Shown here: positions 10,101 through 18,455 of the stretch, in pieces
How positions within the stretch are numbered: position 1 is the first letter of the stretch
Layout of the letters: each line of letters begins with the position of its first letter
From: Amphimedon queenslandica
Taxonomy: Eukaryota > Porifera > Demospongiae > Haplosclerida > Niphatidae
DNA: 23,640 bases
NCBI RefSeq assembly: GCF_000090795.2
Contig: NW_003546273.1
Location: forward strand, 446,342-469,981
Reading direction: 5' to 3'
Notes under the pieces: generated by a model
Seen by the model: the letters and a program-made list of their open reading frames with translations, nothing else
Told to the model about the DNA's origin: nothing
Database searches by the model: none
Program-made: the position numbers and the translations under genes

Positions 10101-13100
10101 GCTATCTTATAACGTTTTATGATGTATTGGGAAGGGGGGCTTGCTCTACTGATTTTGGCATAGCTATCCTGAAAGATCAGCTCAACCTTCTGTTTGTAGG
10201 CTACACGTATCTCCTATCATTAATAATTAATGAAGTCCTTTTAAACACATTCCTAGTTAAAATTAGCATAAGTGGATTCAGACTGCTATATATAGATATC
10301 AATGTAATAGTGTTGATATGATACTATTAATACAAAAACATCATGTTTTGGGGTAACCCATTTTTGGTGTGTTTACCTTTGTCAAGCAATGTTTATCTTA
10401 AATAATCAATAATTTTAAAAACACATTTCGACCATACTATATATAATTGTTGTGCAATGATTGCAAAATGCTATTCCTCTAGGATTACTCTACTAAAGGT
10501 CTTACTGAATCGCAGCTAACGTTCATGTATCATTTATGTCAGTTTGGTCTAGTGTATCAAAGAAAGGTAAAGGAGGGTGTTCTCGCTGTGTTGTCTTCAG
10601 CATAAAGATCTCCTGTTGTGTATACAGTATGAATATGTAGTGGGCCATTGTTCTCATCCTGCTGATATAGCTGCTAGCATTAATATTATTCATATTCAGA
10701 GATTATTACAAACATGAATAATAATAATAATAACAATAGTTATTACGATGGCTTCTTAAAATTGTGTTTTTGTAGAGTAGCTCGAAAAGATACTACCCCA
10801 CAAAACTGGTGATACAGCTAACTGCAGGTGAGACTATAGGAATGCTATGCTTTGAAATGGTAATGAAAAATGAAAATACTGTTTTAATATCCATTTTTGA
10901 AATGACTAACCTTTAATGATCATAATGGGTAGGAGTGGCTCACAGCTCCCCGCGCTAGAAAAGTTCTTTTGTAGTTTAAGCACTGTCTTGCTGTCTCCGT
11001 CATGTCTACAATATGGAGCTACAGCAGCCGTGGTCTTGTAGATCGGACTTGTTTGGCAGGAGGTTAGCAGCCCGCAGCAGCAAAGAGAACTAGTGCAGTG
11101 CAACCATCGCTCTCCCTTGCCGCTTTTGGCCGCCATTCCTTCCACCTGCCCCCCAGGCCCGACCTACAATACCACAGCAGCAAGAAGCGAAGCGACTCTC
11201 TCTCCGTCACCAGTCTGACCTTCACTAATGATAGCTTTGTCTGACACTGCATTTTGGTGCCCTCTGCTCTCGTTTTTATGCTAAAGGAGACCAATGACGT
11301 CATCTATAGCCATATAAGTACATCTGCACATCTTGTACTGCTGCGTGTGTGGAGGAGTGTTGATCATGTGCTTTCCTTTCCCCTTTGCTGATATTGCTAT
11401 CACGGATCAGGCCACTATGAGATGCTCCATTCAGACACAATAGTTCTGCATTGAGTGCTAATTATATGTGAGCTGTACTTGCAGTGCTGACTGAGCTAAG
11501 GTGAAAATGTAGCATTTGTTGTTCTATTAAAATATGTGCATACACACTATGAATACAGGAGTCACTGGCTCAGACTGTTGATATTGAAATCGGGGCCAGA
11601 CATTTCCTTCCACTATCTGATTTACTAATGATATAATAATGTACCTCACTGTGCACTATACTCACCAGCTGTAGCAACAACTCACTGAACTAATTACTCT
11701 GTATATGGACTTTAGTGATCATTGCCGAGGCAGTAATTCATCACTGCTAATAGATCTGTACATATAATAGTGCTGTAATGTAATGCTAATATTATTATTG
11801 GTTATATCTATGTTTGGATAGTGGAGGACTTTACTAAAAACATTCATTTCCTATCATAAGTTCAGTTACAATAATAATAATACCATTGCAATTTTGGCTA
11901 TAATAATGTAATTCAATTATTATCTAGAGTTTATAGTGGTGTATTATATTCATTGGTACATCGACTACAGAGTTCAATGTTGTTTGTTGTGTATTGAAAC
12001 TAAACAGAAATGTTGACGATTGAGCAAACTGGAACTATGAATGGGCTTTCCCTGCATAGCAGAGATGAAAAGGAATAGGAGTGTACAGCCTCCTTAATCT
12101 GCAAAGGAAATTCCTTATATTTTATACTCTTGATACTATGCCTATATTGATACCTGATATTTTATAGTCTTTAATCTAATTACCATTGGACCTTGCTTAA
12201 TAGTAGTAATTGTAAAGTAGTAATATATGGCTGGCCATATATGATGGGATGCTGAACTTAAAAGTGTTTGCATGTTTCCATGCATTAAGGAAGCTTGTCC
12301 ATGCACTGCATTCACTCTTAATTCCTTTGCCCAAAACAGGTCAGCAATCAAGGAATACCAGTCAAGCAGGTTTCATTATCGTGGAGACAAATTATCGCGT
12401 TATTGCCTATACAGGTACCATACGGTTGTGTTGTGTATTTTATAAGTTTCATTGTTTACTGGCTGTAGATTCCAAACTTCACATAGCCACTTTAGCATTG
12501 TTCTGTCAGATGCAATACAGGTATAAGTTATGATTATGATGATGATGATGAAGTGATCACATTGTCACTCATTGAACTTTTATAATTATTCCTAGTATCT
12601 CTTCTCTTTTTTCTTTCTCCTATTACGTTGTCTGTCACTGTTTTCTCTTCCTCTAATTTCTTTCTTCCTGAACTCTGTCACTTTGTTCTACTCCAACGCT
12701 CTCTCTCTCTTTATCTCATCCTCACCTTCTCTGTGTCTCCCTCTTTGTAGGTTTCCCAATGTTGCTGTAGGCACTATTACTAGAGAGAGCATTCAACAGG
12801 TATACCACCACATTGATGGGTTGTAATGTCTGTGGTTCATTAAGGGTGGGCAGTGGGTACAACCTTATCAGAGTTTAATGATAAAGTAGTAGCAATATAA
12901 TGGACACTGTGGACAAGGCAGTGTCTCTGTTATACAGAGGTGTCCTTTATGTGGAGGTTATTTTATACAGTAAGGAATGTAATTGGTACACTAGGTGCTG
13001 TCCGTTAAATGGAGGTGTACGCTATAGAGAGTGTCCATTAAGAGAGGCTATACTGTATGTGTGTGGATAAAGAGAGACAGAGAGGCTAAAGGAAGAGAGA

Positions 13101-14824
13101 TGGTGTACAGCTAAAGGAAGAGATGGGATAAGATAAGTAAAGCAAAGCAGTAGTGTTGCCCTTAGGTATGTACTAGTCTCTCTGTTATGGTCATTGCCCT
13201 GTAACTGTATATCACTACATGATAATTGTATCAGTATTGTTGACTATGTAACCTGTTATAAGGAATTGCTGATCCTAGTTCCTGTACTAATACTGAGTCA
13301 TGTTAGTGCATGCTCCTAGTCATGCATGTACATGTACATGTACATGCATATTGTTGTTTTTCTTATGTCTTATTAGGCTTTGGTTCATGGCATAAAGGCA
13401 GATCAGGTGACTCTAGTCATGATTATCATTGTTCTGGACATGTTTTTGAACTGCTTGTCTCTTCCTGTTATTGTTATTTTTATAATACTATTTCCCTTTC
13501 TCTTCCTCCCCTCTCTCTCCCCCTCTTTCTCCCTCTTTCCCTCTCTCTCCTCCCTCCCCCCTCTCTTCTCCCTCCCCCTCTTTCTCTCTCTCCCCCCTCT
13601 CTCTCTCAGATCATATCATTTTTAACACAACACGCTCACCATAACATGCTCTCAAAGGTATCAAATTGTTCTATTTTCAAACACTCACTCACTCTCCATT
13701 GACTAATAAGGCACACATATTACCACCTACTGTAACCGATCAGATCAAACTGTGGGAAATTGAAAGGAACAGGCTAAGCTTTCAAGAGGGTAAGAAGACC
13801 AATAATGACTACTACCAATAGTAATGTGTACATGTATGTGTGTGTATTAGTTATGATGTAATCAATTCAATACTACTATTAAATACTGTTAGTGATTAAT
13901 GTTTGTGTGTATGTTGCAGGTATATTATATTCTGAATTCTTATCTGTCACTGACTATGAAAAAGTGAAGAAATACGCAGAGGTATTTATATAAAGAGAGA
14001 GGGAGGGAGGGGGAGAGAAAGGGGAAGGAAGGGAAGGAGAGAGATGAGTAGTGTGTCCCATATTGATAATAGATCACTTAGTAAATGACAGTGCTGCACA
14101 CTCGTATAAACATTCTGAGTAATGCTTATGTCAGCACGAGTCATTGAGCTAATTGTTTGATAACCATTTTAAGGAATCAAAATGTCACTCTCTAATCAAT
14201 TTTTAATCCAATAAGCACATGGTCCCCTATATAGCAGACTATTTATATCATTAGCTGACTGTCTAACCAACACAAAGAGATTACATACATACCCTATTGT
14301 TGTCATGCAGCAATGCAATCAACCACCGGTAGTCTTTGTCACTGGATAATCTTACAATATTGCCTTGGGGCATTTGACACTTTATCCCTCCCTCTCTCTC
14401 CCTCCCTCTCTCTTTCTCTCCCTCCCTTTCTCTCCCTCCCTTTCTCTCTCTTCCCCCCTCTCTCTCTCCCCTCCTTGTTCTTATTTCTAATGTAATTTGT
14501 CTGTTTCTGAGGTCTTAACAAAGTATAAAAATTAAAAAAAAATTTTTTTTTGTAACAAATTGTGCAATACCAAATCTTGTTCACACCTTGTTTTCACCTC
14601 AGGGTGTAAACAAGGTGTTAAAAATGAATTTATTTTTTATTTGTTGGTAAACAAACCACATTCTCAGGAAGCAGTAAGATTGAATTGGCATGCTAATTAT
14701 TATTTATAATAACCTAATTATGGAGTCTTGTGAGCTGAGGAATGTCTACCTTCCATTAATGAATAGTGACGCACAGTGACTTCCTTAACTAATCACATTA
14801 TTATCATTATCATTATTATTGATT

Positions 14825-14892
<68 letters not shown>

Positions 14893-15054
14893 CATTATTA
14901 TTATTATTATTATTATTATCATTATTATTATTATTATTATTATTAGGATCTTGGTGTTCTGCTGTGGAGTAATAGACAAAGGCGACTGATGGTGATCCAT
15001 CCTGACAGACATGATGAGATAAGACACTTCTGGAAAAGACAGAAATCATCTTAA
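7109..15054 (+). CDS. GTF2H4: General transcription factor IIH subunit 4 (TFIIH p52 / Tfb2), complete
   Basis: Sixteen exons: 7109-7209, 7311-7412, 8973-9107, 9591-9684, 9750-9947, 9999-10067, 10483-10566, 10776-10827, 12340-12414, 12469-12520, 12751-12799, 13377-13406, 13610-13657, 13711-13789, 13920-13981, 14947-15054. They join in phase to 1338 bases, 445 residues (human p52 is about 462). The protein matches the Tfb2/p52 family along its length: LTYLQSLPSAVLTRLY and MRVLFIERPLP near the N-terminus, DKHSRDIPYLNDYADKKWE, GFQFLLMDTQSQIW, LKFIFQLSFSTLGK, RYYPTKLVIQL, GFIIVETNYRVIAYT, LPPTVTDQIKLWEIER, and the C-terminal FWKRQKSS. In TFIIH, p52 anchors and stimulates the XPB helicase/translocase, and its C-terminal domain pairs with p8 (GTF2H5); it serves transcription initiation and nucleotide excision repair in the nucleus. 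Intron 1 appears to use a GC donor (AG|GCAAGT). Several introns are only 51-65 bases. Weakest boundary: the acceptor at 9748-9749, which lacks a good pyrimidine tract. Confidence 0.95.
7139..7190 (-). CDS. Possible alternative first coding exon of filamin, antisense to p52 exon 1
   Basis: On the minus strand ATG at 7190-7188 opens MADADKDELVQQKEGIV and reaches a donor (A|GTATGT, GT at 7138-7137). Splicing to the acceptor at 6966-6965 would give phase-consistent fusion to the MSRAVGERW start (intron of 174 bases). A second donor (GTAAGT, 7142) would put a stop in frame. The whole exon lies opposite codons of p52 exon 1, which has independent homology support, so this ORF may be only a by-product of the GATGGCGG motif. 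It would explain the acceptor found just before the filamin ATG. Confidence 0.3.
7497..8213 (-). repeat. Array of four ~180-bp repeat units in p52 intron 2 (inverted arm 1)
   Basis: TAGTACAGGG recurs at 7497, 7673, 7859 and 8045, so the units are 176, 186 and 186 bp plus a shorter last one. Each contains ATTACATTTYCTGAT, an ATGCTGYGTAGAAAGTTT-like stretch and AAAGTTACTCAAAAA. These are the reverse complements of elements in the units at 8620-8936 and 17826-18215, so the same family lies here in the opposite orientation. No coding potential is visible. The family resembles a satellite-like or non-autonomous repeat; its class is not recognised. Confidence 0.85.
8214..8619. other. AT-rich spacer between the two inverted repeat arms in p52 intron 2
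   Basis: This stretch is strongly AT-rich and holds no gene. It contains two short copies of a TTTTTGCTTGTCATG motif near its left end and one CGTACATGTACAT palindrome near 8416. Otherwise nothing is recognised. It would form the loop if the flanking arrays paired in the transcript. Confidence 0.6.
8620..8936 (+). repeat. Two ~177-bp units of the same repeat family in p52 intron 2 (inverted arm 2)
   Basis: Units are phased by AAAATG at 8631 and 8808. Shared elements are GAATCAGCTCAAACTT, CACAGCATAAG, AATATGTAT, AATAAAAATTTG and GGTGATTT. The second unit is nearly identical to the copies at 17826-18215 in the neighbouring FBXO7 gene. It is the reverse complement, at lower identity, of the four units at 7497-8213. 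A TTTA microsatellite (8941-8969) follows and forms the 3' splice-site tract of p52 exon 3. Confidence 0.85.
9108..9590 (+). other. p52 intron 3
   Basis: 483 bases with donor GTGAGG and acceptor TTTTTAG. It is AT-rich with a short CT run at 9549-9570 before the acceptor. No repeat family, RNA gene or secondary ORF is recognised. Confidence 0.6.
10068..10482 (+). other. p52 intron 6
   Basis: 415 bases, donor GTAAAA and acceptor CCTCTAG. It is AT-rich. The plus-strand ORF at 10127-10321 has no recognisable features and lies wholly in the intron, so it is treated as chance. Confidence 0.55.
10925..11320 (-). promoter_or_regulatory. GC-richer island in p52 intron 8 with promoter-like motifs on the minus strand
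   Basis: This ~400-bp segment stands out from its AT-rich surroundings by its G+C content and CpG sites. Read on the minus strand from about 11300 it has a perfect CRE (TGACGTCA, 11292-11299), an overlapping inverted CCAAT (ATTGG) and then CATAAAAACG about 11 bases on. A YY1-like ATGGCGGC lies further down near 11130. Two overlapping ORFs in different frames (11303-11064 and 11145-10906) resemble nothing I recognise. It may be a promoter for an antisense or nested transcript, an enhancer, or an old insertion. Function is inferred from motifs only. Confidence 0.35.
11321..12339 (+). other. Remainder of p52 intron 8
   Basis: About 1 kb of AT-rich intron up to the acceptor AAAACAG. It holds short TAA runs near 11868-11882 and nothing else that I can identify. 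Open frames here are short and lack family features. Confidence 0.5.
12895..13062. repeat. Repeated GTGTCC/GGAGGT motifs in p52 intron 11, likely a degenerate transposon remnant
   Basis: Variants of TGTCC followed by a TTA-containing stretch and GGAGGT recur: GAGGTGTCCTTTATGTGGAG near 12938, GCTGTCCGTTAAATGGAGG near 12999 and GAGTGTCCATTAAGAGAGG near 13028. Such repeated strings are typical of subterminal repeats of small DNA transposons. No clear terminal inverted repeats or target duplication were found, so the assignment is tentative. Confidence 0.4.
13322..13349. repeat. 28-bp perfect palindrome built from ATGTAC units
   Basis: ATGCATGTAC at the left edge is mirrored exactly by GTACATGCAT at the right, with ATGTAC repeats between. 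It lies in p52 intron 11, 28 bases before exon 12. Shorter versions occur near 8416, 9731, 17501, 17809, 20281 and 23167. Confidence 0.85.
13491..13607 (+). repeat. CT-rich microsatellite forming the 3' splice-site tract of p52 exon 13
   Basis: About 115 bases of C and T (CTCTCTCC/CCCTC variants) end directly in TCTCAG, the acceptor of exon 13610-13657. It serves as an extreme polypyrimidine tract. The two overlapping plus-strand ORFs here encode only Leu/Pro/Ser-rich low-complexity sequence and are artefacts. Confidence 0.85.
13994..14475 (+). repeat. GA-rich tract (13994-14046) and CT-rich tract (14385-14475) in p52 intron 15
   Basis: A GA-rich run of about 50 bases near the 5' end of the intron and a CT-rich run of about 90 bases some 340 bases later are complementary in composition and could pair in the pre-mRNA. 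Between them I see no gene or repeat family. Confidence 0.65.
14583..14618. repeat. Short fold-back: 16-bp stem with 4-base loop in p52 intron 15
   Basis: ACACCTTGTTTTCACC (14583-14598) is followed by the loop TCAG and then GGTGTAAACAAGGTGT (14603-14618). Fifteen of sixteen positions pair. An A-run/T-run palindrome lies 30-50 bases upstream (about 14533-14551). It could be a small foldback element or a structured intronic RNA; function unknown. Confidence 0.7.
14796..14945 (+). repeat. (TTA)n/(TCA)n microsatellite merging into the last p52 acceptor
   Basis: About 150 bases of TTA triplets with scattered ATC variants end in TTATTAG, the acceptor of the final exon at 14947. There is no conventional polypyrimidine tract. 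The poly-Ile and poly-Asn ORFs on the minus strand are products of this repeat. Confidence 0.9.
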
Positions 15055-15247
15055 GGAACATTGACAATAATAATGATAATCATTAATTTTTATGTAACAT
15101 TAATTATTATTCTTAAACCTGCCCTGAGCCTTAATCTGTAAAAATAGTCTATTTTGTCACAGCAAGTTTGGATCAATCAGTACAAAATTAAAAATAATCA
15201 CAGCCAATATTAAAGTTAGCCATGAACCTGTGCATGTGTGACAGAAT

Positions 15248-15253
15248 AATAAA
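15248..15253 (+). terminator. Candidate poly(A) signal AATAAA of p52
   Basis: AATAAA lies 194 bases beyond the p52 stop codon, in the sense direction, and T-rich sequence follows (TTTTCTTCTGTAGTTTT from about 15272). It is the first canonical hexamer I find downstream of the gene. Confidence 0.5.
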
Positions 15254-15289
15254 TGTTATAATTCATAATGGTCTTTTCTTCTGTAGTTT

Positions 15290-15295
15290 TTTATT
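15290..15295 (-). terminator. Candidate poly(A) signal AATAAA of FBXO7
   Basis: TTTATT on the plus strand is AATAAA in the FBXO7 direction, 175 bases beyond its stop codon. It faces the p52 signal at a distance of 36 bases, so the two 3' ends probably abut or overlap. Confidence 0.45.
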
Positions 15296-15469
15296 GTTTG
15301 GCATTAGCTGTTGTCAGTTGCTACATATCTGAATAGTCAACTTCTAGTTTTGATCTTAGCTTCCGTTGCATTCTACACAACAAGAAAGAGAAAGAGGGAA
15401 GGAGAGAGAAAAGAGATATACTGTAATAGCTGATTGATTGATGAAATTGAATGAAAATTGAAGAAAAAG

Positions 15470-16338
15470 TCACCAAAAAGGACCGGGCATAAAAGGATTG
15501 GGCAATCGATCGTCAGACCACAACCCCTCTCTCCTCCTCCTCCTCCTCCTCTCAGTTATGAAGCCGTGAGGGTTAACCCTCTCATCATCCAGTTCATCAT
15601 GACCCCATAATGGTAGTGGTACCAAAGGAGGTGACAAAGGAAAAGGGTTAATGGGGACACTGTAGTCTATATCGACCCTTCCTCTCGCTGGTAGTAACAC
15701 TTGGTTCATTAAGTATTCTTGCCTTGTTTTTCTATTCTGGTAATGCTCTGTGTACTTCTATAGGAGGAGAGAGAGAGAGAGAGGGTGGGGGGAAAGAGAG
15801 GGTGGGGGGAGAGAGAGGGAGGGAGAGAGAGAGGGGGGGGAGAGAGAGAGGAGGGAGAGAGAGAGGGGGAGGGAGAGGGGGGAGAGAGAGAGGGAGGGAG
15901 AGAGGGGAGAGAGAGAGGGAGGGAGAGAAAGAGGGAGGGGGGAGAGAAAGGGAGGGAGAGAGAGAGGGAGGGGGAGAGAAAGGGAGGGAGAGAGAGAATG
16001 TGAGGAGAGTATGATGAGTGTGTGTATGTGTGTTACTGACTTCCTTCCATGATGTAACCTCTTCTGGTTTAGGAATAGATATTACATCTAACAAATTAAA
16101 AACATAGAATTAGAATTATAACTACGTGTACAGTCATTCTTGTTAGTCAAACCTTTTTTGAAGTCTCTAATAAAGAGGAGTTTCCATAGATACTCATCTT
16201 GTGACAGGATGTTGAACTCTCTGTTTACTTTAGATAAACTTATTAAACTCTTCAAATCAACCAAAGACATTATGAATATCTAAATAAAATTGAGAGAGAA
16301 AAAATCTTATAGTCAATAATAATAGCAATATTGATACA

Positions 16339-16434
<96 letters not shown>

Positions 16435-16883
16435 AATAACAATAATAATAATAATTAACAACAACAACAACAACAACAATAATAGCAGTAATTTTTAAAG
16501 CAGGTTAATTTAAGGAAAAGAAAGGAGAGAAAGATAGAGAAAGTTAGAAAGATGGATAAAATTAGTAATGTAATAAATTTATTAATAACAGTAAAAATAA
16601 TAATAATTCATAATAAAATTTGTGATCATAGGCAAAAATAAGTTTATAAACAAGGTTAGTCTATAGTGGGGGACAAGCCTGACTCAAACATAATAAGATC
16701 CACAGGGGCTGATTGGGTAATATTTTTCCGAGAGAAACGAGATCGGTGACCACGGAGGCACTGCAAGGATGAGCGAAGGAGAGCAAAGGACAGTGTCACA
16801 CGCATACAAGATATGGTGTGGTTGTAGGAGTGACCTGACTTATTACTCATCAGTGATGCTAATCTCTTCAAACAAGTCCTGGC

Positions 16884-16955
<72 letters not shown>

Positions 16956-16978
16956 TTTTTTTTTATTTTTTTTATTTT

Positions 16979-17014
<36 letters not shown>

Positions 17015-17141
17015 AATAATAGTAATTTTTAAAGCAGGTTAATTTAAGGAAAGGAAAGGAGAGAAAGATAGAGAGTTAGAAAGATGGAGAAAATTAGTAA
17101 TGAAATAAAGTTATTAATAACAGTAAAAATAGTAATAATTC

Positions 17142-17207
<66 letters not shown>

Positions 17208-18408
17208 TTACCTTTACTTCATGAGAGAGGCAGAGTAGTGTACCATACTCTGGGAGTTTAAGAGCTGAAATATAGAAATAATAAATAAAATAATAAAAAT
17301 AGAAAAAGACAGACCTCTTCTTATATCGGTCAGTAAGTGATGAGGTACAGCATCTTTGAATGTCTGGGTCAGCTGAGAAGTGTTTGTAAGTGAAATACCT
17401 AATCATACATGAACAAAGTATAATAAGAAATAATTATTATTGACAAACAAGTGTAATAACAAATACATTTAAGACTAAAAAATAGTGGAAATTGTATTGC
17501 ATGTACATGTACATAATTAATTCTGAAGAGCATAAGAAGCTAAGACATTAAGTATTAAAATGGCTGCATGTGTGCTATGCCAGTCAGTATGTACAGTACC
17601 TGTATCAGATGAAGGTTCGGTAGCTAATGATGAGTTTGGACTTGACTTGTTGATGTACTGATCAAAAGGTAGAACACATGTCACCACTTGAGTGGCACTG
17701 TCAGAGTCAGTAGAAAGATTAATAGAAGCTACACATGTTATGTGTGTAAGAGAGAGAGAAATATATGCAATAATGAAAATAGCTTTTAAGTTTTTTCAGG
17801 TTTTGGCATACATGTACATGTACATGTATTTCTTAAAATGGCCGTAACTCGAAAAATTTAAGTCGGAATCAGCTCAAACTTGCTACACAGCATAAGGACA
17901 TCAATATGTATCAGAAAATGTAATAAAAATTTGGGGTGATTTCGGAGTCATTTTTTGGAAAAAACCATGGGCTATATACAGGGAATTTTTCAGAATTTTG
18001 ACATTTTCTTAAAATGGCCATAACTTGAAAAATTTAAGTCGGAATCAGCTCAAACTTGCTACACAGCATAAGGACATTAATATGTATCAGAAAATGCAAT
18101 AAAAATTTGGGGTGATTTTGGAGCCATTTTTCTATAAAAACCAAGGGCTATAGCCTTGGGTATTTTTAGAAATCTGGTACTTCATTAGGTGGCAATAACT
18201 CAAAAACTTTAAGCCAAAATCAACTACACATGTACAGGTACACATGATATCAATGACAATGAATAGTTTATTATTCTTACCATGTGTAATTAAGTTAGGG
18301 CCCAGTGACGTACAAACCATTTCAATTGGAATAATGGGACCAAATGGAGCAATGTACTGGTAGCGATTTAACGATTTCAATTGTTCCTTTGAGAGAGAGA
18401 GAGGGAGG

Positions 18409-18455
<47 letters not shown>

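Larger units (their letters stand above)
15055..15469. other. Convergent 3' spacer between p52 and FBXO7
   Basis: 415 bases lie between the p52 stop codon (15052-15054) and the FBXO7 stop codon (15472-15470). Canonical poly(A) signals face each other here. A short purine-rich run (GAAAGAGAAAGAGGG, about 15382-15412) is the only simple repeat. No further gene is seen. Confidence 0.7.

Noticed and set aside
14785-15067. Poly-isoleucine and poly-asparagine ORFs
   Set aside because: Translations of the TTA/TCA microsatellite opposite the last p52 exon.
15724-16094. Arg/Glu/Gly-rich and Ser/Pro/Leu-rich ORFs
   Set aside because: Translations of the GA-rich microsatellite in FBXO7 intron 8.
16257-16479. 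Poly-leucine and poly-isoleucine ORFs
   Set aside because: Translations of the TAA microsatellite in FBXO7 intron 6.
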